Of a DNA stretch of 14,058 nucleotides, positions 1 through 6,213 are shown piece after piece. Every line of letters begins with the position of its first letter. The first letter of the stretch is position 1. Source of the DNA: Clostridia bacterium (GTDB lineage Bacteria; Bacillota; Clostridia; Oscillospirales; CAG-272); NCBI GenBank assembly GCA_017518025.1, contig JAFWWR010000074.1:1-14058 (forward strand). Reading direction: 5' to 3'. The position numbers were made by a program, and so were the translations under genes. The notes under the pieces were generated by a model. The model searched no databases. It was given only the letters and a program-made list of their open reading frames with translations, and was not told where the DNA came from.

Positions 1-92
1 CGAAGCGGCCCGAGAACGAAGGAAAGACCATCGTGGTCCTCCTTCCCGACACCGGAGACAGATATCTCTCCACCCCGCTGTTCGCAGACTGA
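1..92 (+). CDS. cysK: Cysteine synthase, C-terminal end (partial)
   Basis: Only the last 30 codons lie in the window, reading in the frame that starts at base 3 and stopping at TGA 90-92. The peptide ends GKTIVVLLPDTGDRYLSTPL followed by FAD. This is the characteristic C-terminus of PLP-dependent O-acetylserine sulfhydrylase (cysteine synthase), which makes L-cysteine from O-acetylserine and sulfide in the cytoplasm. The catalytic lysine and the substrate loop lie outside the window, so activity cannot be judged. CysK and the closely related CysM share this kind of ending, but the LLPDTGDRYLSTPLF string fits CysK best. No convincing terminator follows; a weak CGGG/CCCG hairpin lies at 127-145 and an AAAATCC/GGATTTT hairpin at 184-200. 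Confidence 0.85.
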   Translation, partial: KRPENEGKTIVVLLPDTGDRYLSTPLFAD

Positions 93-183
93 AGGACTGC
101 CGCCTTCAGCGCAGATCGAAAAAACACGGGTTGTAATATAGCCCGAGTGAACAGTAATCATCAGTTTAATCCTTATTAAGGTG

Positions 184-298
184 AAAATCCTGCGGATTTT
201 TCCATAATTCAATGTGCTTTTTCTATCGCCGTTTTTGCCCCACGACGTACTGAGGTACGCCTTGTGGGGCAAAGAACGACGATTCTGCATCTGAATGC
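184..298 (+). promoter_or_regulatory. Hairpin-rich leader upstream of the ECF S component
   Basis: The 235-base gap between cysK and the transporter gene holds three inverted repeats. AAAATCC (184-190) pairs with GGATTTT (194-200) and runs into a short T tract, so it may be the cysK terminator. A long hairpin spans 225-283: the arm ATCGCCG...TTGCCCCAC pairs with GTGGGGCAA...CGACGAT around an inner GTAC/GTAC stem with loop TGAG. GCAT (287-290) pairs with ATGC (295-298). The order of a long hairpin followed by a short one just before the ribosome binding site fits an attenuator or other structured 5' leader. A dispersed palindromic repeat would also fit. I could not match it to a named riboswitch class. 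Confidence 0.45.
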
Positions 299-327
299 GA
301 CAGCCCTATTTTTTGGAGAAACCGATC

Positions 328-900
328 ATGAAAAGCAACAGAACATATATACTCAAAATAACGACGACCGCCGTGATGATCGCGCTGACCTGCGTGCTGA
401 CTCTGGCGGTGCGGATCCCGTCCCCCACGAAGGGATATTTGAATCTCGGCGACTGCGCGGTGCTCTTCGGAGCGTGGCTGCTGGGGCCGGCACTCGGTCC
501 CGTCGCGGGAGGGCTCGGCTCGGCTCTCGCCGATATTATCGCAGGATACCCCGTCTACGCGCCGGGCACGCTGGTCATCAAGGCGCTGATGGCGGCGACC
601 GTCTCGCTCTCGCTATATTTCATCTCGGGAAAAGGGAAGTCGCGGCCCCGTGCGGGCTTCATCACCGGCGCGGTAGCGGCGGAGACGCTGATGGTCGCCG
701 GGTACTGGTTTTATGAGGCCCTCGTCATCGGAGAGGGGCTCGTCCCCGCGCTGGCGGGAGTCCCGGGGAACGCCGTTCAGGGCGTTGTCGGCGCCGCCGG
801 ATCATTCTTTCTGGTGGAGATCCTCAGCCATACGGGAGTCGGCAGGATCTGCGGCGCGGGCGGCGTCGGAAGGGCCGTCCCCGGAGCGAAAGACGTGTGA
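328..900 (+). CDS. ECF transporter S component (PF07155-like vitamin uptake protein)
   Basis: This 190-residue integral membrane protein resembles the substrate-specific (S) subunits of energy-coupling-factor vitamin transporters, most like the PF07155 'ECF-type riboflavin transporter, S component' family. Visible hallmarks are an N-terminal helix with small residues (about 11-30, TTTAVMIALTCVL), the GYLNLGD motif (36-42), the Gly/Ala-rich LLGPALGPVAGGLGSALADI stretch (51-70), GYPVYAPGTLVIK (73-85), and two further hydrophobic segments at about 111-132 and 146-165. S components bind the vitamin and rely on a shared EcfA-EcfA'-EcfT module, usually encoded elsewhere; none is encoded here. The start at 328 is chosen because GGAGA (315-319) sits 8 bases upstream; an in-frame ATG at 295 lacks such a site. 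The substrate cannot be assigned from sequence, since this family covers several vitamins and precursors. The tail after residue 167 is Gly/Ala-rich and poorly conserved-looking. Confidence 0.8.
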   Translation: MKSNRTYILKITTTAVMIALTCVLTLAVRIPSPTKGYLNLGDCAVLFGAWLLGPALGPVAGGLGSALADIIAGYPVYAPGTLVIKALMAATVSLSLYFISGKGKSRPRAGFITGAVAAETLMVAGYWFYEALVIGEGLVPALAGVPGNAVQGVVGAAGSFFLVEILSHTGVGRICGAGGVGRAVPGAKDV

Positions 901-912
901 GCAGACCGAAAC

Positions 913-956
913 AAAAACCGCAGGTCCCGCCTTTCGGCGGACGACCCGCGGTTTTT
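913..956. terminator. Bidirectional Rho-independent terminator
   Basis: AAAAACCGC (913-921) pairs with GCGGTTTTT (948-956), and a nested GGTC.CGCC stem pairs with GGCG...GACC around loop TTTC. U tracts occur on both strands, so the element can end the rightward ECF S gene and the convergent leftward XRE gene. Confidence 0.9.
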
Positions 957-1001
957 CGTTTTTACCGCGCCGCTGCGACTTTGCCGGGGCGCCCCGGGCG
1001 G

Positions 1002-1676
1002 TCAATCCTCGTCGTCGTCTTCGTCCTCGTTCTTTTCCTTCCTCCCCGGTTTGAGTATCGCGATCAACGCTATGTTTCCGCTCTCGCACGCCTCTTTGAA
1101 GGCGGCGAGCCGCGCCTCATCCGAAACGTTCTTCCTCAGCATAGCTACAAACGGGATATTCCCGTCGCGGACCGCTTTTATTAAAAGTTTTTCCGCAAGA
1201 TCGGTGCTTATTCCGCTTTTCAGCACTGCGAACATTGCGACGTTACCGCTGTCATACGCATCCCTTATGATTTTCTCTTCCTCTTCGGCGGTGAGGGAGA
1301 GGGGGGAAAGATCGATCTTGTCACTTTCGCTGTCAACGGAATCGGGGTAATCGATTTTGCCGAACAATTCCCTGTTTTTCTCCGCCTCAAGGAGAGGAGA
1401 GACGGCGTTGAACTCATCCACGGTCAGTTTTTCCTCCACGGGTTTTCCTTCAATGATCGACGAGATCTTTTTGTCTCCTATGATATCGTCCACGGAGACT
1501 CCCAGTTCCCCGGCGAGGGCGCCGAGGTTTGAGATGTCGGGCATGGCGATCCCCCGCTCCCAGTTCGAGACCGCCTGATAGCTTATGCCGAGCCGGTTCG
1601 CCAGCTCCATCTGTGTGAGTCCGGCGTTTTTCCTCATAAGTGATATACGCCTGCCCACGTCTTCCATTCTGAACAT
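1002..1676 (-). CDS. XRE-family transcriptional regulator with a C-terminal 28-residue repeat domain
   Basis: This is a 224-residue cytoplasmic DNA-binding protein. Residues about 9-63 form a classic XRE/Cro-CI helix-turn-helix (LRGISL-type helix 1, GLTQMELANRLGISYQAVSNWERG, then PDISNLGALAGELGVSVDDI). A hydrophilic linker (about 70-130, rich in Asp, Ser and Glu) leads to a helical C-terminal part with three copies of the motif A-x2-(S/D)-G-N-(V/I)-x4-A-x-L-(K/R). The Ser/Asp of each motif is at 143, 171 and 199, an exact 28-residue period. The protein ends in an acidic tail (NEDEDDDED). The repeat part may be the effector-sensing or dimerisation module (inference). The start is set by GGAGG (1685-1689), 8 bases before the ATG. 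The gene lies directly downstream of an ABC exporter pair on the same strand and has its own promoter, whose flanking palindromes also occur at the exporter promoter. It is therefore the probable regulator of both (inference). I do not recognise a named family for the C-terminal part. Confidence 0.88.
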   Translation of the reverse strand: MFRMEDVGRRISLMRKNAGLTQMELANRLGISYQAVSNWERGIAMPDISNLGALAGELGVSVDDIIGDKKISSIIEGKPVEEKLTVDEFNAVSPLLEAEKNRELFGKIDYPDSVDSESDKIDLSPLSLTAEEEEKIIRDAYDSGNVAMFAVLKSGISTDLAEKLLIKAVRDGNIPFVAMLRKNVSDEARLAAFKEACESGNIALIAILKPGRKEKNEDEDDDED

Positions 1677-1719
1677 TGTTTTATCCTCCGAAAAATCATT
1701 TTAATCAGCTGACGTGTTC

Positions 1720-1748
1720 AGTATAACACGGAAACACCCGCTTTGCAA
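1720..1748 (-). promoter_or_regulatory. SigA-type promoter of the XRE gene
   Basis: Reading leftward, -35 TTGCAA (1748-1743), a 17-bp spacer and -10 TATACT (1725-1720) with an extended TGT just before the -10. Transcription would begin near 1713, giving a leader of about 37 bases with the GGAGG site. The layout matches the exporter promoter at 5396-5424. Confidence 0.75.
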
Positions 1749-1797
1749 TAAATCAGTGATTGAGTTTGGGTAATTATTCTGTAAATCGGTAATTGAG
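1749..1797. promoter_or_regulatory. Paired palindromic operator sites upstream of the XRE promoter
   Basis: Site A (1749-1764, TAAATCAGTGATTGAG) touches the -35 hexamer, and its core AATCA-G-TGATT is a perfect inverted repeat. Site B (1782-1797, TAAATCGGTAATTGAG) is the same 16-mer with two changes, 33 bp upstream. Site A is identical to the one at 5425-5440. The sites lie between the ABC2 stop and the XRE promoter. The position just upstream of -35 suits an activator; overlap with polymerase contacts could also give repression. Binding by the XRE protein is inferred. Confidence 0.65.
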
Positions 1798-1802
1798 AGA
1801 CG

Positions 1803-3578
1803 TTATTCGGCTTCAACATAATACTGTGCCTGTGCCCGCCACATCTCCGAATATAGTCCTCCCGAGCCGATCAGGTCGTCGTGGCTGCCCCGCTCCTTGA
1901 TCTCCCCCTGATCGAGGACGATTATCCTGTCGCAGAAGCGACAGCTTGATAACCGGTGCGAAATGTATATTGCGACCTTGCCCTTTGTCAGACTGTTGAA
2001 GCGGGAATAGATTTCCGCCTCGACGATGGGGTCAAGCGCCGACGTGGGCTCGTCCAGCATCAGGATCGGCGCGTCCCGGTAGAGAACGCGTGACATGGCA
2101 AGCTTCTGTCCCTCGCCGCCGGAGAACTCGACGCCCGATGTGTCGAATTCCTTGCTGATATTCGTGTCGAGTCCCCTGGGAAGACTGCGTACCTTATCGC
2201 CGAGCCCCCCTCTTTCAAGGCATTCGAGGATCGCGCCGTCGTCGGCGTTCCGACCGAAGGTGACGTTTTCCCGGACCGAAAAACCGAACAGCTTATAATC
2301 CTGAAACACGGCGCCGATAGCTTTTATATATTCGTCGAACGCCCATGACCTGATATCGGTCCCGTTCAGAGCTATTTCTCCCTCTGTCGGCTCATACAAC
2401 CTGCAAATCAGCTTTACGAGCGTAGTTTTGCCGGCGCCGTTGAGTCCCACGAGGGATACGGACTCTCCCTGCCTGACAGAAAATGAGACGTTTTTCAGAA
2501 TATAGCGGTCCGTTCCCGGGTATTTGAACGAAACGTTCTTCAGTTCAAGGATCTCCCCGTCTCCGACGGCCACGGGTGACGTGTCCGCCGTGTTATGTTT
2601 ACTTTTTTTCGACAGTTCAACCAGGAATCTGAAGTCCTTGACAAAGATACCGGTTTCCATGAAAGATGAAACGGCGCCGATGATCGATCCGATACACCCG
2701 GAAAAAGTATTGATCGACGAGAGGTACAGCGAGAAGTCCCCGACCGTCAAACCGCTGAAGATGACTCTCCGGCAGAGCACGAAATACGCGACAGCCTCCT
2801 GGATTATTCCCGCTCCGGATGAGAAGACCTCGTTCCTGCGTATTTCCTTGTTGTGGGCCTTCTGCATTTTCATGTATTCGTCACCGCTTTTTGTGACCTT
2901 CTTAAAGACCCAATCCTCGAGGCCTCCGATCCTGACCTCCTTGCCGTATTCGACGGATCCCATCACCCGAAGAAGATACCCGACGCGTCTCATAACGGGG
3001 CTGTACCTCGGCCTCCATTTTTCCCACAGCCGTCTGTTCTTTCTGTCTGCGATGAGACGGAACAACACCGATACGGCGATCGGGAGAAACAGGATCGGCT
3101 GGATGGTCGTGATGACGGCGCCGAGCCCGATGATCGTGATGACCGATCCGACGATGGACGCCAATCGGTCGAGAACCTGCGAAAAGTTTGTCCCGTCCTT
3201 TGCCAGCGCGATAAAGTCGCGTATACGGGGCTGTTCGGCGTCGCTGTACGGCAGATCCGCCACCGTCTCGCCGAGACGGTTGTTGATCTTTCGCTCCGCG
3301 GCGGCCATCCTTTCGCTCCGGAAATAGTCGAGGATCGTCACGGACACGTCTTTGATAAAGGTAACCGTCGCCATTGAGAGGACGTATACCAGAACCCGTT
3401 TTATGTCCCGTCCGACGGTTATTTCATTCAGTATCAGGCGGATAAAAATCATGGGAATGAACGGCGACACCACGTTGACGACGATTTCCGCCGCCTTGAT
3501 AAAGAATATCGAACGGTCGATCCCGTATGCGAACTTCATCAAGAATAAACAGTTTGACATAAGTCCTTTTCTTTTCAT
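1803..3578 (-). CDS. ABC exporter half-transporter (TM-NBD fusion), second of a pair
   Basis: This 591-residue protein belongs to the MsbA/multidrug-exporter-like ABC family (COG1132 type): an N-terminal membrane domain (hydrophobic stretches at about 25-50, 62-82, 140-175, 255-305) and a C-terminal ATPase domain from about 342. Visible ATPase motifs are Walker A GLNGAGKT (378-385), Q-loop FQDYKLF (425-431), signature FSGGE (485-489), Walker B ILMLDE (505-510, with catalytic Glu510), D-loop SALD and the H-loop His541. All catalytic residues are present. The ATG overlaps the stop of the upstream exporter gene (ATGA), with AGGAGC 7 bases before it, so the two are translationally coupled and probably form a heterodimer. 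The cargo is unknown; no precursor peptide, peptidase domain or modification enzyme is beside it. No terminator separates it from the XRE gene downstream, so read-through is possible. Confidence 0.92.
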   Translation of the reverse strand: MKRKGLMSNCLFLMKFAYGIDRSIFFIKAAEIVVNVVSPFIPMIFIRLILNEITVGRDIKRVLVYVLSMATVTFIKDVSVTILDYFRSERMAAAERKINNRLGETVADLPYSDAEQPRIRDFIALAKDGTNFSQVLDRLASIVGSVITIIGLGAVITTIQPILFLPIAVSVLFRLIADRKNRRLWEKWRPRYSPVMRRVGYLLRVMGSVEYGKEVRIGGLEDWVFKKVTKSGDEYMKMQKAHNKEIRRNEVFSSGAGIIQEAVAYFVLCRRVIFSGLTVGDFSLYLSSINTFSGCIGSIIGAVSSFMETGIFVKDFRFLVELSKKSKHNTADTSPVAVGDGEILELKNVSFKYPGTDRYILKNVSFSVRQGESVSLVGLNGAGKTTLVKLICRLYEPTEGEIALNGTDIRSWAFDEYIKAIGAVFQDYKLFGFSVRENVTFGRNADDGAILECLERGGLGDKVRSLPRGLDTNISKEFDTSGVEFSGGEGQKLAMSRVLYRDAPILMLDEPTSALDPIVEAEIYSRFNSLTKGKVAIYISHRLSSCRFCDRIIVLDQGEIKERGSHDDLIGSGGLYSEMWRAQAQYYVEAE

Positions 3579-5356
3579 GCGTTGCTCCTTTCCTCGACGT
3601 AGTATTTTGCTTGCTCGGCGTACATCTCGGCGTAGAGTTTTCCCAGAGCCATAAGCTCGTCGTGACTGCCGTATTCACTGATCGTTCCGCCGTCGAAGAC
3701 GGCTATCCTGTCGCAGAACCGCGTCGACGCCAAACGGTGGGAAATGAAAATCGCCGTTTTTCCGGCTGTGATCTCCCCGAACTTGCGGTACACCTCGCTT
3801 TCCGCCATGGCGTCAAGGGCGGCTGTCGGCTCGTCAAGTATGACCAGCGGCGCGTCTTTATAATACGCTCTCGCTGTCGCCAGCTTTTGCCCCTCTCCCC
3901 CGGACAACTCAACCCCGTTTTCGTCGAAGTCTTTGTAAATACTCGTATCCTTGCCCATGGGGAGAGACTCGAGCCGTGAAACAAGGTCCGCGTCCTCCGT
4001 CGACTTTTTGAATTTTTCCTCGTCATAGGGGAGATTCAGGACAACGTTGTCCGCAAAGGAGAAGGAGAAGATTTTGAAATCCTGAAATACCACGGACAGT
4101 TGTTTTGAGTATTCCTCACGCTTTATCGTGGAAATATCAACGCCGTTCAGTTTTATCGTGCCCGACGTCGGTTCGTACAGTCGGCAGATCAGTTTTATAA
4201 ACGTCGTTTTCCCGGCGCCGTTCATCCCGACGACGGATAGCTTTTCTCCCTTTCGTATTTTGACTGAAATGTTGTTCAGGATCTGTCTTTCCGTATTCGG
4301 ATAAGTAAAGCACACGTTATCAAACTCGAGAACGGGGACGCCCTCTCTTTCCGGCGGGACCTCGGCAACCTCTTTCTCCGATACGTCCGGGAATGCCGCC
4401 TCGATGTAATTGTGATAATCGTCTACGTATTTTGACAGATATCTGAGACCGACGGCGCTTCTGACAACCCCGCTCAGAGAATCGGAGATGTTATATACCG
4501 CTCCGATATACAGATTGAATCCGCCTGCCGATATAGTCCCGGATATTGCACGGATCGCCACATACCCGTACAACAGTGCCATCTTGACAAGTGAGAGGCA
4601 ACGGGACAGGATCCCGATTCGCATTCCTTTTCCGAGATACTTTTTGTTGTTTTTTATGAAGGAGCGGAGCACTTCGTCGAATTTCCCCGACAAAAGTTTT
4701 TTTGCTTGGTTTACTCTCACCTCTTTCGCATATTCGAAATTCGTCATCGTGTCGAACAGATAGTTGAATTTTCTCGTACTGTTTGCAAGCACCGGCTGAA
4801 AATTGTATTCGTTTTTCTTCACGGCGTTATCCGTAATCAGGTCGAGCGCCGTGAAAAAAATGATAAAAAGGAGCACGAGAGGATTAAGCGTTGTTATAAT
4901 GTACGCAAACCCCGCCAACTTGACAAATTCCGTGACAATCCCCGTCATGTAATCGAAAACAAAACCGTTCGCCCGGACGTTTTGCGACACTTTCTGCTGC
5001 ATATCCCGTATTTTTTCGTCTTCCAGATTATAATACGGCATTATGGCGAAGTGACGCGCGTAAAGGCATGCGTTTCTGACGTCGGAACCGTTTATCGCGG
5101 TACTTGAAAAGACCCTGCACACAAGGCCGATCACCCGGAGGACCGCAACGGATGCGGCAAAAAGTCCGATATACATCAAGATTCGATTCCAACTTCGGCC
5201 GCCGGTCAGTTCGTCTATTATCATCGACGGGAATATAAGGTAAATGAACGGTTCGGCGGAGTTCAGAATAATTCTCATGGCGGCGGCGACGAAGATTTTT
5301 TTGCTTACCCGCCATGAGTACCTGAACATAAAAAGTACGCTTCTGAAAGTTTTCAT
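3575..5356 (-). CDS. ABC exporter half-transporter (TM-NBD fusion), first of a pair
   Basis: This 593-residue half-transporter has the same architecture as its neighbour: a membrane domain over about the first 320 residues and an ATPase domain from about 341. Motifs seen are Walker A GMNGAGKT (377-384), Q-loop FQDFKIF, signature LSGGE (484-488), Walker B LVILDE (504-509) and H-loop His540. Both partners have consensus Walker B glutamates, unlike many heterodimeric exporters in which one site is degenerate. The start at 5356 (MKTFRSV) is preferred because GGAGG lies 7 bases upstream; the ATG at 5362, two codons earlier, is only one base from that site. Transcription probably starts near 5389 from the promoter at 5396-5424. 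Codon use is visibly less GC-rich than in ligA or the UPF0340 gene, hinting at a different origin. Function as a peptide, lipid or drug exporter cannot be decided from sequence. Confidence 0.92.
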   Translation of the reverse strand: MKTFRSVLFMFRYSWRVSKKIFVAAAMRIILNSAEPFIYLIFPSMIIDELTGGRSWNRILMYIGLFAASVAVLRVIGLVCRVFSSTAINGSDVRNACLYARHFAIMPYYNLEDEKIRDMQQKVSQNVRANGFVFDYMTGIVTEFVKLAGFAYIITTLNPLVLLFIIFFTALDLITDNAVKKNEYNFQPVLANSTRKFNYLFDTMTNFEYAKEVRVNQAKKLLSGKFDEVLRSFIKNNKKYLGKGMRIGILSRCLSLVKMALLYGYVAIRAISGTISAGGFNLYIGAVYNISDSLSGVVRSAVGLRYLSKYVDDYHNYIEAAFPDVSEKEVAEVPPEREGVPVLEFDNVCFTYPNTERQILNNISVKIRKGEKLSVVGMNGAGKTTFIKLICRLYEPTSGTIKLNGVDISTIKREEYSKQLSVVFQDFKIFSFSFADNVVLNLPYDEEKFKKSTEDADLVSRLESLPMGKDTSIYKDFDENGVELSGGEGQKLATARAYYKDAPLVILDEPTAALDAMAESEVYRKFGEITAGKTAIFISHRLASTRFCDRIAVFDGGTISEYGSHDELMALGKLYAEMYAEQAKYYVEERSNA

Positions 5357-5395
5357 TCTCATTCCTCCGCAAAGTCGTTTTGTGCTTGCGGATCC

Positions 5396-5424
5396 AGTAT
5401 ACGGCGTGTGTTCCCCTTGGTCAA
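5396..5424 (-). promoter_or_regulatory. SigA-type promoter of the ABC exporter operon
   Basis: Reading leftward, -35 TTGACC (5424-5419), 17-bp spacer, -10 TATACT (5401-5396). The -10 hexamer, the spacer length and the upstream operator placement are the same as at the XRE promoter, which argues for co-regulation. Confidence 0.8.
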
Positions 5425-5474
5425 TAAATCAGTGATTGAGTTGGAGGGGAGACCTGGGTAAATCACTGATTGAG
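5425..5474. promoter_or_regulatory. Paired palindromic operator sites upstream of the exporter promoter
   Basis: Site A (5425-5440, TAAATCAGTGATTGAG) abuts the -35 hexamer and is identical to site A of the XRE promoter. Site B (5459-5474, TAAATCACTGATTGAG) differs by one base and starts 34 bp further upstream. The centre base swaps G for C while the AATCA/TGATT arms are kept, which supports a two-fold symmetric protein-binding site. Site B ends 17 bp before the -35 of the divergent UPF0340 promoter, so that gene could also be affected. Confidence 0.7.
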
Positions 5475-5491
5475 AATCTTCCCCTTTGCTA

Positions 5492-5520
5492 TTGCAACGG
5501 GGCGGCGCAGGGTGTAAAAT
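5492..5520 (+). promoter_or_regulatory. Promoter of the UPF0340 gene
   Basis: -35 TTGCAA (5492-5497), 17-bp spacer, -10 TAAAAT (5515-5520), followed by GGAGGTGA at 5538-5545. It is divergent from the exporter promoter, and the operator pair lies between them. Confidence 0.65.
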
Positions 5521-5553
5521 GTATGTGTCAAGAAAACGGAGGTGACTTTGATA

Positions 5554-6111
5554 ATGGATTTCCTTGAAATAGAACAGGCGGCATACGAAGCCGCGCATGA
5601 GCTGTGCGCGGCAGCGGGGCTCGCAGAAGGGCAGGTGCTGGTGGTGGGATGCTCCAGCAGCGAGATCGTCGGAGGCCGTATCGGGAAGGCTTCGAGCCCC
5701 GAGGCGGCGGAGGCGGTATACCGCGGTGTGTCCCGGGCCGCGGCGGAGGTGGGCGCGTATATCGCCGCCCAGTGCTGTGAGCACCTGAACCGCGCTATCA
5801 TCATCGAGAGGGAGGCGCTCCGCCGCGCCGCGGTCGGGGAGATCGTGAACGCGGTCCCGCAGATCCACGCCGGCGGCTCGTTCGCCGCCGCCGCATACCG
5901 CGCCATGAGCGATCCCGTAGCCGTGGAGGAGATCCGCGCCGACGCCGGGCTGGACATCGGCTCGACCCTCATCGGGATGCACCTGAAGCGGGTGGCGGTA
6001 CCCGTTCGCCTTGGCGTCCGGTCCGTCGGAGAGGCGCCCGTCACCGCCGCGAGAGTCAGACCGAAGTTCATCGGCGGCAGCCGGGCCGTCTACGACGAAA
6101 AACTTATGTGA
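5554..6111 (+). CDS. UPF0340 / TIGR01440 family protein (YwlG-like)
   Basis: This 185-residue soluble protein matches the UPF0340 family typified by Bacillus YwlG, which is about this length. Hallmarks visible are VGCSSSEIVGGRIGKASS (31-48), QCCEHLNRA (73-81), a PQIHAGGS loop (102-109), LDIGSTLIGMHLKRVAVPVR (133-152) and RPKFIGGSRAVY (169-180). The conserved Ser cluster, the CCEHLNR motif and the late RPKFIGG motif suggest a small-molecule binding or catalytic site, but I know of no established biochemical role and assign none. The start is ATG 5554, 9 bases after GGAGGTG; the in-frame GTG at 5542 lies inside that ribosome binding site. A weak GCCGTC/GACGGC hairpin followed by TTTTT overlaps the end of the gene (6085-6125) and may be its terminator. 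Confidence 0.88.
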   Translation: MDFLEIEQAAYEAAHELCAAAGLAEGQVLVVGCSSSEIVGGRIGKASSPEAAEAVYRGVSRAAAEVGAYIAAQCCEHLNRAIIIEREALRRAAVGEIVNAVPQIHAGGSFAAAAYRAMSDPVAVEEIRADAGLDIGSTLIGMHLKRVAVPVRLGVRSVGEAPVTAARVRPKFIGGSRAVYDEKLM

Positions 6112-6128
6112 CGGCGAGCTTTTTGGTA

Positions 6129-6157
6129 TAGACAAGCAAAAAAATTTGTGTTATTAT
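6129..6157 (+). promoter_or_regulatory. Promoter of binding-protein gene copy 1
   Basis: -35 TAGACA (6129-6134), 17-bp spacer, -10 TATTAT (6152-6157) with an extended TGT. The equivalent bases of copy 2 lie exactly 1643 bp downstream. Confidence 0.7.
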
Positions 6158-6163
6158 TTATTT

Positions 6164-6213
6164 GGCGCCGGTCCCGGCGCGACAAATCTATCCTTACGAA
6201 AGGAAAGAATCAT
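6164..6213 (+). promoter_or_regulatory. Leader of binding-protein copy 1 with hairpin over the RBS
   Basis: GCGCCG (6165-6170) pairs with CGGCGC (6175-6180) near the expected transcript 5' end. TCCTT (6191-6195) can pair with AAGGA (6200-6204) around loop ACGA, covering the Shine-Dalgarno AGGA. The last 39 bases of the leader are identical in copy 2, so the second hairpin is kept in both. Confidence 0.45.

Noticed and set aside
225..298. TPP, FMN or other vitamin riboswitch upstream of the ECF S gene
   Set aside because: The conserved cores of these classes are not recognisable; only a chance TGAG loop resembles part of the TPP motif.
264..716. 150-codon + strand frame overlapping the ECF S gene
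   Set aside because: It has arginine- and glycine-rich nonsense composition, begins inside the hairpin and is out of frame with the recognised membrane protein.
1803..5356. Bacteriocin or lantibiotic export cluster
   Set aside because: No precursor peptide, peptidase C39 domain or modification enzyme is present in or next to the exporter genes.
5359..6135. Long leftward open frames opposite the UPF0340 gene
   Set aside because: They are low-complexity shadows of a gene with clear family motifs and would cover the divergent promoter region.
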